Assembly (NCBI GenBank): GCA_945283395.1
Contig: CALYQH010000112.1
Location: 1-5,251, forward strand
Reading direction: 5' to 3'
Source: an uncultured Ventosimonas sp.
Lineage (GTDB): Bacteria; Pseudomonadota; Gammaproteobacteria; Pseudomonadales; Pseudomonadaceae
DNA: 5,251 nt
The translations under genes were made by a program, and so were the position numbers. Positions 1 through 5,251 of the stretch are shown piece after piece. The notes below the pieces were generated by a model. That model made no database searches. It was not told where the DNA came from and worked only from the letters and a program-made list of their open reading frames with translations. How positions within the stretch are numbered: position 1 is the first letter of the stretch; the number at the start of each line of letters is the position of its first letter.

Positions 1-273
1 GTCTTGATCGCAAAAAGCTACATAGTCAGCCCTACTATATTGTATTAATTTCATAAAGCTAGCACCATAACCAAGATTTACCCCCTGCTCTACTAATTTA
101 ATACGCTGATCTAATTTACAAAACTTACTTATAATAGAAAGTGTATTATCAGTTGAACCATCATCTCTAATATAAAGCGTCCATTCTTTATAGCGTTGCA
201 TTAATAATGAAAATAATTGGTTTTCTAAATAATTTTCCCCATTATAAGTCGACATAAGAATATCAATTGCCAT
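1..273 (-). CDS. Family 2 glycosyltransferase, N-terminal 91 residues (cut by window edge)
   Basis: This is the start of a GT-A fold family 2 glycosyltransferase. Such enzymes transfer a sugar from a nucleotide donor to a growing glycan at the cytoplasmic face of the membrane. The visible 91 residues open with MAIDILMSTYNGENYLENQL, the usual first strand and helix of the family. RDDGSTDNT follows at residues 36-44 (nucleotide binding), then NLGYGASF at 66-73 and YVAFCDQD at 84-91. The last is the beginning of the metal-binding DxD region, and the frame is cut there by the window edge. This pattern is typical of rhamnosyltransferase-like and capsule or O-antigen GT2 enzymes, but donor and acceptor cannot be told. 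The start at 271-273 is chosen because GAGG lies 7 nt upstream, overlapping the stop of the preceding gene. The gap to that gene is 9 nt, so it is the third visible gene of the manC operon. Family assignment is confident; substrate is unknown. Confidence 0.92.
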   Translation of the reverse strand, partial: MAIDILMSTYNGENYLENQLFSLLMQRYKEWTLYIRDDGSTDNTLSIISKFCKLDQRIKLVEQGVNLGYGASFMKLIQYSRADYVAFCDQD

Positions 274-280
274 TGTTATG

Positions 281-284
281 CCTC
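281..284 (-). promoter_or_regulatory. Ribosome binding site of the edge glycosyltransferase
   Basis: On the minus strand, GAGG lies 7 nt ahead of the ATG at 273-271. It shares bases with the TGA stop (285-283) of the upstream glycosyltransferase. A ribosome ending the upstream gene therefore stops on top of this site, which suggests coupled translation. The site favours this ATG over the in-frame ATG at codon 7. Confidence 0.65.
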
Positions 285-1017
285 AAAGCTTAGGTAAAAT
301 TTGAATTAATCGTTTGATAAATAATAACGTTTGAAGATATTTATTACTTCCTAACTCTAGCTGAATACAAAAAAACTCAGTCAAACAAGCTAACGGACTA
401 TTACAACTTACTCCGCCTTTAGAAAAATAACCGGTACATTTATTTAAATATATCAATTTTGCTCCTTTGGCAACTGCATTTAAAATAAACAACTGATCAG
501 CTAAAATAGGATATTTACGGGAATAATAGCCATATTGTTCATGTAATGATCGCCTTATTAATAGGCCAATAGAATGACTTGCAATGATAGCTGCTGCACC
601 ATTTTTAGTAACGCTTCCACCTTTTGGCTGTAGTAAATTACCACCACAATTGATAGTAGTAGCTACAAAGTCTATATTTTCCTCCAATGCTTCATGGAAA
701 ATAGCTATAGCATCTTGATAAAAATAGTCATCTGCACCTGCTACCACATAATATTGATTAGTGCATAATCTTATTGCCCTATTTAATGCATCATAAATAC
801 CAAAATCTGGTTGAGACGTTATTTTAATATCAAGATTATCAATGTTTTTTAATAATTCTAAGGTACCATCAGTAGAACCACCATCTGCTATTATCCATTC
901 AAAATTTTTATCAGTCTGCTGTCTTAAACTGTTAATTAATGTTGGTAAATTGTTTACCACGTTAAAAGTTGCCGTTATAACACTAATCTTAGATTTAGCT
1001 GGTAAATTAACGTCCAT
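283..1017 (-). CDS. Family 2 glycosyltransferase (WcaE-like)
   Basis: This is a 244-residue GT-A family 2 glycosyltransferase, probably cytoplasmic and membrane-associated, adding one sugar to a lipid-linked surface polysaccharide intermediate. Residues 11-18 (ISVITATF) form the first strand of the nucleotide-binding fold. DGGSTDGT lies at 45-52 and DFGIYDALNRAI at 71-82. The metal-binding acidic motif GADD is at 94-97. A later SHSIGLLIRRSLHEQYG segment (147-163) followed by ILADQ (171-175) fits the acceptor/catalytic-base half. The DGGSTDGT plus GIYDALN combination is characteristic of the colanic-acid WcaE-like branch. There is no clear membrane span, although the last 20 residues are hydrophobic and basic. 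Length is normal for this branch. The start overlaps the end of manC by 11 nt and has a good AGAGGA site 5 nt upstream, so translation is probably coupled to manC. Linkage and acceptor are unknown. Confidence 0.93.
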   Translation of the reverse strand: MDVNLPAKSKISVITATFNVVNNLPTLINSLRQQTDKNFEWIIADGGSTDGTLELLKNIDNLDIKITSQPDFGIYDALNRAIRLCTNQYYVVAGADDYFYQDAIAIFHEALEENIDFVATTINCGGNLLQPKGGSVTKNGAAAIIASHSIGLLIRRSLHEQYGYYSRKYPILADQLFILNAVAKGAKLIYLNKCTGYFSKGGVSCNSPLACLTEFFCIQLELGSNKYLQTLLFIKRLIQILPKL

Positions 1018-2428
1018 ATTTATCCTCTAAACGGGTAATATCATCTTCTCCTAAATAAGCACCTGACTGTACTTCTATTAATTCTAGAGGTATTTTCCCA
1101 GGATTTTCCAAAGAATGAATTTCTCCAATAGGAATATAAGTAGATTGATCCTCAGTTAATAGGTAAGTATCATTGCCTTTAATAACTTTAGCTGTACCCT
1201 TTACAACTACCCAATGTTCTGCTCTATGATGATGTTTTTGTAAAGATAATTTAGCCCCTGGTTTAACGGTGATACGTTTAACCTGATACCTTTCCCCTAT
1301 ATCAATAGCGTTATAAAATCCCCAAGGGCGGTATACTTGAGTATGTTGAATAACTTCATTACGGTTGGCTTTTTGTAATTTTTCAACAATGGTTTTAACT
1401 TGCTGAATTTTACTTTTATCAGCCACCAAAACAGCATCTTTAGTTTCAATAATAGCTAAGTTATCAACTCCTAATACAGTTACTAAACGGTCAGTTGCAA
1501 ATACTAAACTATTAGTGGTTTGCTCAGCCAATACATCGCCTTGCAAGCTATTACCTTGTTGATCTTTTGCCATTACATCCCATAGAGCTGACCAAGAACC
1601 TATATCTGTCCAACCAGCTTGAAGCGAAACTACTGTAGCTTTAGCCGTTTTCTCCATAACCGCATAATCGATGGAGTCGGATGGGCAACTAGCAAAAGCT
1701 TCTTTGCTGACACGCAGAAAATCCATATCTGGCTGAGCCATAGTCATAGCTTTATCACAAGCCTCGTAAATATCAGGACGAAATTTTTTTAATTCAGCTA
1801 AGTAGCAACTGGCTTTAAACAGAAACATGCCACTATTCCATAGATAACGTCCTGACTTTATATATGAGTGAGCTTGTTGTTGGTTAGGCTTTTCAACAAA
1901 CTGGGCTACATGATAGGTGTCATCATCAATTGGCTTACCTTGTTCAATATAGCCATAACCAGTTTCAATTTGGGTGGGTACTATCCCAAAGGTAACCAAA
2001 TAATTTTCTCTAGCCAATACTAACGCTTTCTTGACAGCTTGTTCAAAAGCTTTACTATTATTAATTAAATGATCGGCTGGTAGGACTAGTAAATATGCAT
2101 CTGGATTTTGTTTAATTACATCAAACGCAGCTAATGCAACAGTAGGTGCTGTATTTTTTCCAATAGGTTCAAGTATAATTTTTGCAGTTTGTTGTAACTG
2201 CCTTAACTGCTCTGCTACTAAAAACCTATGTTCCTCATTACATATTATAATAGGCAGGTTCTTTTCAACCGATTGCAGCCTAGTAATTGTTTGTTGCAAA
2301 AAGGAATACTGACCTATTAATGTTAAAAATTGTTTAGGTCTAGCTTGCCTAGATAAAGGCCATAATCTAGTTCCTGATCCTCCAGCCATTATTACAGGGA
2401 CTAGCTGATTATTTGCCGCCTTTACCAT
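1007..2428 (-). CDS. manC: Bifunctional mannose-1-phosphate guanylyltransferase / mannose-6-phosphate isomerase
   Basis: This 473-residue enzyme is a type II phosphomannose isomerase/GDP-mannose pyrophosphorylase (ManC, CpsB, AlgA, WbpW, PslB family). Members convert fructose-6-P to mannose-6-P and form GDP-mannose from mannose-1-P and GTP. The N-terminal nucleotidyltransferase domain shows GGSGTRLWPLSR at 16-27 (pyrophosphorylase signature), LPADH at 116-120, FVEKP at 177-181, WNSGMF at 197-202 and DYAVMEK at 254-260. A linker with a left-handed-helix type segment follows. The C-terminal cupin isomerase domain has QKHHHRAEHW at 397-406 and GEIHSLENP at 435-443, which carry the metal-binding His and Glu residues. 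Both halves look intact and the length is normal for the family. No phosphomannomutase gene is visible, so that step must be encoded elsewhere. It is the first gene of the leftward operon, feeding GDP-mannose to the following glycosyltransferases. GAGGA about 9 nt upstream supports the start. The two-domain function is secure. Paralogues differ by pathway, so the symbol is generic. Confidence 0.97.
   Translation of the reverse strand: MVKAANNQLVPVIMAGGSGTRLWPLSRQARPKQFLTLIGQYSFLQQTITRLQSVEKNLPIIICNEEHRFLVAEQLRQLQQTAKIILEPIGKNTAPTVALAAFDVIKQNPDAYLLVLPADHLINNSKAFEQAVKKALVLARENYLVTFGIVPTQIETGYGYIEQGKPIDDDTYHVAQFVEKPNQQQAHSYIKSGRYLWNSGMFLFKASCYLAELKKFRPDIYEACDKAMTMAQPDMDFLRVSKEAFASCPSDSIDYAVMEKTAKATVVSLQAGWTDIGSWSALWDVMAKDQQGNSLQGDVLAEQTTNSLVFATDRLVTVLGVDNLAIIETKDAVLVADKSKIQQVKTIVEKLQKANRNEVIQHTQVYRPWGFYNAIDIGERYQVKRITVKPGAKLSLQKHHHRAEHWVVVKGTAKVIKGNDTYLLTEDQSTYIPIGEIHSLENPGKIPLELIEVQSGAYLGEDDITRLEDKYGR
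1023..1028 (-). promoter_or_regulatory. Ribosome binding site inside the manC 3' end
   Basis: AGAGGA on the minus strand lies 5 nt ahead of the glycosyltransferase ATG (1017-1015) and sits within the last codons of manC (Leu-Glu-Asp). It supports that start and the 11-nt gene overlap. Confidence 0.7.
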
Positions 2429-2438
2429 AAAGATAATT

Positions 2439-2442
2439 CCTC
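2439..2442 (-). promoter_or_regulatory. Ribosome binding site of manC
   Basis: GAGG (read GAGGA if extended by one base) on the minus strand stands about 10 nt ahead of the manC ATG at 2428-2426. Spacing is slightly long but acceptable, and no better start codon competes nearby. Confidence 0.6.
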
Positions 2443-2448
2443 ATTACC

Positions 2449-2500
2449 AGATTTGTCTGCTAATATTATAATGACAATAACATTTGATTTAGACAAATTT
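2449..2500. repeat. Separated inverted repeat across the manC promoter candidate
   Basis: The plus strand reads AGATTTGTCT at 2449-2458 and AGACAAATTT at 2491-2500. These are inverted copies that match at 9 of 10 positions, with an exact 8-bp core (ATTTGTCT / AGACAAAT). Centres are 42 bp apart, close to four helical turns, and the perfect -10-like TATAAT lies between them. A third GACAA occurs at 2473-2477. It could be a pair of operator half sites for a regulator of manC, or chance. Confidence 0.35.
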
Positions 2501-2505
2501 TTCAA
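2465..2505 (-). promoter_or_regulatory. Candidate sigma70 promoter(s) for the manC operon
   Basis: Two overlapping sigma70-like arrangements are visible on the minus strand. One has TTGAAA (2505-2500), a 17-nt spacer and TGTTAT (2482-2477). The other has a perfect TATAAT (2470-2465), but only TCTAAA (2493-2488) at the 17-nt -35 position. Each matches 9 of 12 consensus bases. In such AT-rich DNA matches of this quality are common, so the region is a plausible promoter, not a mapped one. A start from either would give a short leader ahead of manC. Confidence 0.4.
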
Positions 2506-2592
2506 TATCCATTTAATTTTTATTTAATAGATCACATCTATCAGGCTAGAAATAATCTCATACTCTATATTGTAAATAATAAAATACAATCA

Positions 2593-2621
2593 TTAAAACT
2601 GAGCAAGCAACTGACTATAAT
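2593..2621 (+). promoter_or_regulatory. Candidate upstream sigma70 promoter for dinG
   Basis: TTAAAA (2593-2598), a 17-nt spacer and a perfect TATAAT (2616-2621) precede dinG. Initiation near 2628 would leave a leader of about 90 nt containing the DnaA box and the hairpin. The -10 is strong and the -35 matches 4 of 6. It is assigned by inspection only. Confidence 0.45.
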
Positions 2622-2627
2622 AGAAAT

Positions 2628-2656
2628 TTACCATATAAACAACAAACTTCTATTAT
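2628..2656 (+). promoter_or_regulatory. Candidate downstream promoter for dinG
   Basis: TTACCA (2628-2633), a 17-nt spacer and TATTAT (2651-2656) form a second, weaker match to sigma70 sites. If used, transcription would begin around 2663, and the DnaA box would lie just downstream of the start point. Low information content in AT-rich DNA limits confidence. Confidence 0.3.
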
Positions 2657-2666
2657 TAATTCTTAC

Positions 2667-2675
2667 TTATCCACA
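2667..2675 (+). promoter_or_regulatory. DnaA box (perfect consensus TTATCCACA)
   Basis: TTATCCACA is the exact high-affinity 9-mer bound by the initiator DnaA. It stands 45 bases before the dinG start codon and downstream of the dinG promoter candidates. No second exact box was noticed in the window, so this is not an origin cluster. A single site could allow DnaA to act on dinG transcription, or serve as a titration site, or be fortuitous. Confidence 0.45.
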
Positions 2676-2687
2676 TATGATCAGGTA

Positions 2688-2710
2688 AACTAAACAGCTA
2701 ATTTTTAGTT
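2688..2710 (+). promoter_or_regulatory. AT-rich hairpin just before the dinG ribosome binding site
   Basis: AACTAAA (2688-2694) and TTTAGTT (2704-2710) form a perfect 7-bp inverted repeat around a 9-nt loop. The stem ends directly before the AGG of the ribosome binding site (2711-2713). CAGCTA in the loop (2695-2700) recurs at 2715-2720, over the start codon. The stem has one G:C pair, so it would be weak. A role in translation is speculative. Confidence 0.3.
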
Positions 2711-2719
2711 AGGCCAGCT

Positions 2720-4852
2720 ATGCTTGATACTTCCCTTAAAAATCAAATTCAACAGGCTTATTCTAGTTTCTTAGAAGCAAAAGGTTTAAGGCCGCGCTTC
2801 GGGCAGCGATTAATGATTGCTGAAATAGCAAAAGTTTTTGGCAGTATAGTCAGTGATGATAAAGGGCAGCGATCAGGCCATCCTGCAATATTAGCAATTG
2901 AGGCAGGTACAGGTACAGGTAAAACAGTTGCTTATAGTATTGCCGCCATTCCTTGTGCCCTATTCAAAGAAAAACAGCTAATTATTTCCACAGCAACCAT
3001 CACTCTTCAAGAACAGATAATTTACAAAGATTTACCTGATATTGCTAAAAATACTCCGCTTAAATTTTCTTATGCGTTAGCTAAAGGACGAGGTCGTTAT
3101 CTATGCCTTAATAAATTAGATCGCCTTTTGCAAGCTGATCAGTTTGTTACAGAATCACTTTTTGGTGAAACTACTGAAACAAGCATTAAGCAGAGTTCTC
3201 TAAAACTTTTTAAAAATATGCTAGATAAGCTAGCAGGAGGCCAATGGCAAGGAGATAGAGATACTTGGCAAGAAGAAATTAGCGATCAAGAATGGCAAAT
3301 GCTTGCAACAGAACACGGTCAATGTACTAATAGGTTATGTACTAACTTTAGTCAATGTCCTTTTTTTAAAGCTCGCCAACAACTTGCAGATGTAGATATT
3401 ATAGTAACCAATCATGATATGGTATTGGCTGACCTAGCGTTAGGTGGTGGAGTCGTGTTACCCCCTCCCCAGCGTAGCCTGTATATTTTTGATGAAGGAC
3501 ATCATTTGCCAGATAAAGCTATTAACCACTTTGCTCACTTTACACGTCTGCAAAATACCTATGATTGGCTAGAACAAATCAATAAAACATTAGTAAAGCT
3601 TATTAAGCAATATGCACCCTATAGTGAATTTGGCAAAATATTAGAAAAAATACCAGAAATGATAGTCTCTCTTAAAGAAAAACTTTATTTCATGCTTACT
3701 GCTTGTAAAGAGCTTTTTTCTAAAATTAACCACCTAACGGCTGAACATGAGATTCCTACCTATAGATTTGAGAATGGCATTATTCCAGACAATCTGATAG
3801 ACATTGCCATTGAGTTAAAAAAAGGGTTTTCTGCTTTAGTAGATTGCTTATCAAGACTGACAGAACAACTTAAGCAAAATATGGAAGGCAAAATAACCAT
3901 CAATATTCCCTCCTATTTAGCAGAAGATTTGTATCCGGCTTTTAGTGCTTTGCACAATAGAGCTGAAAAAAATTGGCAACTTTGGCAAGTTTTTACGTTA
4001 ACTGATAAAGAAGATAAACCTCCTTATGCTCGTTGGCTAACCCTATCTAATCAAACTAATTATTTAGATATTGAAGTAAGTGCTAGCCCTATTTTAGCAG
4101 CCGATACCTTAAGACAAACTTTATGGAATACTGCTTATGGTGCCGTGCTTACATCCGCAACCCTTATGGCCTTAGGTAAATTTGATCGCCTCATTATGAG
4201 AACAGGTCTTCCTGATACCGCCATAACTTCTGTAGTACCAAGCCCATTTCAATATGCAGAAGTGGGGATACTACAAATTCCTAATTTATCTACAGATCCA
4301 AACAATGCTAAAGCCCATACTCAAGATATTATTGATATTTTGCCAAAATTAACTAACAACTTTAAAGGTTGTCTTGTGTTATTTTCATCTAGGAAACAGA
4401 TGTTGGACGTCTTTGATGGTTTATCAAGTTCTTATCAAAACTCTATATTACTACAAAGTTATCTTTCTAAGCAGGAACTTATTAAACAACATAAAATTAA
4501 AATAGATCAAGGAAAAACAAGCATTTTATTTGGCTTAGCTAGTTTAGCAGAAGGACTAGATTTACCAGGACAGTATTGTGAACATGTTATCATAGCCAAA
4601 ATTCCTTTTGCTGTTCCTAATGACCCTATTGAGGCTACGTTAGCTGAATGGATTGAGCAACGAGGTGGTAATGCTTTTATGGAGATTACTGTCCCTGACG
4701 CTTCCCTACGCCTAATTCAAGCTTGTGGCAGATTGATAAGAACAGAACAAGATAAAGGCATTATTACTTTATTAGATAGGCGTATTATAAATAAAAGTTA
4801 TGGTAAGGCGTTGCTTAACGCACTTCCACCTTTTAAAAAACAAATACATTAA
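2720..4852 (+). CDS. dinG: ATP-dependent DNA helicase DinG (iron-sulfur, XPD/Rad3-like)
   Basis: This 710-residue protein matches E. coli DinG (716 aa) along its length. DinG is a 5'-to-3' superfamily 2 helicase that unwinds D-loops, R-loops and related structures and helps forks pass transcription complexes. Visible motifs are Q-motif GQR (28-30), Walker A AGTGTGKT (62-69), motif Ia STATITLQEQ (90-99), DEGHHLPD (258-265, the DEAH box), TSATL (478-482), LVLFSSRKQM (552-561), EGLDLPG (611-617) and QACGRLIR (667-674, arginine finger). The [4Fe-4S] cysteines are C129, C202, C207 and C213, and the spacing of the last three is the same as in E. coli. The Arch domain lies between about 270 and 450. 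The protein stops soon after ALPPF and lacks the basic tail of the E. coli protein. The ATG follows only a weak TTAGG site, but homology begins from the first residues, so the start is sound. The gene appears monocistronic and diverges from manC. No convincing LexA box was seen. Confidence 0.97.
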   Translation: MLDTSLKNQIQQAYSSFLEAKGLRPRFGQRLMIAEIAKVFGSIVSDDKGQRSGHPAILAIEAGTGTGKTVAYSIAAIPCALFKEKQLIISTATITLQEQIIYKDLPDIAKNTPLKFSYALAKGRGRYLCLNKLDRLLQADQFVTESLFGETTETSIKQSSLKLFKNMLDKLAGGQWQGDRDTWQEEISDQEWQMLATEHGQCTNRLCTNFSQCPFFKARQQLADVDIIVTNHDMVLADLALGGGVVLPPPQRSLYIFDEGHHLPDKAINHFAHFTRLQNTYDWLEQINKTLVKLIKQYAPYSEFGKILEKIPEMIVSLKEKLYFMLTACKELFSKINHLTAEHEIPTYRFENGIIPDNLIDIAIELKKGFSALVDCLSRLTEQLKQNMEGKITINIPSYLAEDLYPAFSALHNRAEKNWQLWQVFTLTDKEDKPPYARWLTLSNQTNYLDIEVSASPILAADTLRQTLWNTAYGAVLTSATLMALGKFDRLIMRTGLPDTAITSVVPSPFQYAEVGILQIPNLSTDPNNAKAHTQDIIDILPKLTNNFKGCLVLFSSRKQMLDVFDGLSSSYQNSILLQSYLSKQELIKQHKIKIDQGKTSILFGLASLAEGLDLPGQYCEHVIIAKIPFAVPNDPIEATLAEWIEQRGGNAFMEITVPDASLRLIQACGRLIRTEQDKGIITLLDRRIINKSYGKALLNALPPFKKQIH

Positions 4853-5037
4853 TAAAAACATTTGTTTTCATCAAGTAGGAAAAGTAATAGATAATTTTCA
4901 TTGCTAATAGTAGAAACTAAAAAAAGTAGGTAATTTACTTGGCTAGCATTCACAAGAGATATTTTAATTTTATATGTAGGCGCGTGACATAAATAAAACG
5001 TTTTTCTGACATAAATGAGAGTGTCTTCCTTTTTCAT
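4849..5037 (-). CDS. Doubtful 62-residue hypothetical ORF
   Basis: A minus-strand frame of 62 codons opens with MKKEDTLIYVRK and ends FLLDENKCFY. It overlaps the dinG stop codon by 4 bases in convergent orientation. There is no Shine-Dalgarno sequence ahead of the ATG, no recognisable domain, and no clear promoter (TAAAAT at 5062-5057 lacks a -35 partner). The middle is hydrophobic (NYLLFLVSTI) but interrupted by polar residues, so a membrane span is uncertain. Frames of this length arise by chance in AT-rich spacers. It is reported only because nothing else occupies the stretch. Confidence 0.15.
   Translation of the reverse strand: MKKEDTLIYVRKTFYLCHAPTYKIKISLVNASQVNYLLFLVSTISNENYLLLFLLDENKCFY
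4985..5016. repeat. Direct repeat TGACATAAAT flanking a palindrome
   Basis: TGACATAAAT occurs exactly at 4985-4994 and 5007-5016, 22 bp apart start to start (about two helical turns). The perfect palindrome AAAACGTTTT (4995-5004) lies between the copies. The arrangement could be a protein-binding site. Two copies are too few to call it an iteron array. Confidence 0.4.
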
Positions 5038-5083
5038 ATTGTGAAAATGTTTTTAAATTTTAGCGCTTAAGGCCAGTTTAGCT

Positions 5084-5251
5084 ATGGGTATTCACTCTTT
5101 CTAATATTTCTTAACCTTCTATTCCACCTTAAAACTGAAGTCATGCGCTTGGTAACTGTTTAAATTACCTCTTACAGAATTAATTATTGGCTCACAATAT
5201 AAGCAACCTGTAGAAAATGCTGCACAAAAGAATTTAAAAATATTAGAGCAG
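5084..5251 (+). pseudogene. Possible broken coding remnant running off the right edge
   Basis: From the ATG at 5084 the frame reads MGIHSF and then meets TAA at 5102-5104 and again at 5153-5155. After the second stop it stays open to the window end for 32 codons (LFKLPLTELIIGSQ, then KQPVENAAQKNLKILEQ). That last segment is rich in Leu, Lys, Gln, Glu and Ala, uses the same A/T-ending codons as the real genes here, and looks like a helical protein. It has no ATG, GTG or TTG start of its own. It could be a decayed gene, a gene with a non-standard start, or chance. The product is unknown. An opposite-strand frame (5119-5250) competes for the same bases. Confidence 0.2.
5119..5250 (-). other. Edge-open minus-strand frame, possible gene 3' end
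   Basis: On the minus strand a frame enters from the right edge and runs 43 codons to TAG at 5121-5119, ending QAHDFSFKVE. If real it would be the C-terminus of a gene convergent with dinG. It contains four Cys and many Phe/Tyr in a short stretch and has no recognised motif, which makes it look more like the shadow of the plus-strand frame. Sequence beyond the edge is needed to decide between them. Confidence 0.15.

Larger units (their letters stand above)
4853..5251. other. Stretch of about 400 bases without a confident gene
   Basis: After the dinG stop no frame has both a credible start and a recognisable product. A 5-bp AAAAC/GTTTT stem at 4855-4868 is too weak, and lacks the following T-run, to be called an intrinsic terminator of dinG. 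The stretch holds a 10-bp direct repeat, a resemblance to the dinG start region, and two open frames that run off the right edge on opposite strands. No tRNA or other structured RNA was recognised. Confidence 0.6.

Noticed and set aside
842..1030. 62-codon plus-strand frame inside the glycosyltransferase
   Set aside because: It is antisense to a well-supported glycosyltransferase and has no motif, ribosome site or conserved feature; a shadow frame.
2682..2697. Possible LexA operator (CAGG-N8-ACAG) before dinG
   Set aside because: The right arm fits, but the left arm should read CTGT and has two mismatches in its most conserved bases.
2429..2719. Replication origin suggested by the DnaA box and AT-rich DNA
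   Set aside because: Only one exact box is present and no origin-associated genes (dnaA, dnaN, gidA and so on) are nearby.
4855..4868. Inverted repeat AAAAC/GTTTT after dinG as an intrinsic terminator
   Set aside because: The stem is only 5 bp, with one G:C pair and no T-run after it on the plus strand.
5061..5084. TAGC ... GCTA inverted bases with internal AGCGCT and GGCC palindromes as a terminator or structured RNA
   Set aside because: Arms are only 4 bp and the internal palindromes do not nest into a stable stem; no U-tract follows.
1..5251. Insertion sequence, CRISPR array, toxin-antitoxin or phage defence genes
   Set aside because: No transposase or nuclease motifs, terminal inverted repeats, regularly spaced repeats or paired small genes were found. 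DinG here is the housekeeping type: it has the full cysteine cluster, and no cas-type genes lie beside it as they do for type IV CRISPR DinG.

Overview
The window is AT-rich (roughly mid-30s percent GC by eye) bacterial chromosome. It looks gammaproteobacterial. The DinG helicase matches the E. coli DinG layout along its whole length, and its N-terminal part resembles the Pseudomonas-type DinG more closely. A low-GC member of the Pseudomonadales or a relative, possibly host-associated, would fit. That placement is an inference from one protein and from base composition.

Left half (1-2428, minus strand): a tightly packed polysaccharide operon read right to left. It begins with manC, the bifunctional enzyme that makes GDP-mannose. 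Two family-2 glycosyltransferases follow. The first starts inside the 3' end of manC (11-nt overlap). The second follows after only 9 nt and runs off the left edge. Together they supply an activated sugar and the enzymes that use it, so the locus probably builds a mannose-containing (or GDP-mannose-derived) exopolysaccharide, capsule or O-antigen. The acceptor and the final polymer cannot be read from the window.

Middle (2429-2719): a divergent regulatory region of 291 bases between manC and dinG. It holds sigma70-like promoter candidates in both directions, a separated inverted repeat over the manC promoter, a perfect DnaA-box consensus, and a small AT-rich hairpin immediately in front of the dinG ribosome binding site.

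Right half (2720-4852, plus strand): an intact dinG, encoding a 710-residue iron-sulfur superfamily 2 DNA helicase. All helicase motifs and all four cluster cysteines are present.

Right end (4853-5251): about 400 bases without a confident gene. It contains one weak 62-codon minus-strand frame, a 10-bp direct repeat flanking a 10-bp palindrome, a segment resembling the dinG initiation region, and a stop-interrupted frame that runs off the right edge and may be gene debris. No insertion sequence, CRISPR array, RNA gene or recognisable novel system was seen. The genes are ordinary families, and the observations worth a second look are regulatory or concern the undefined right end.
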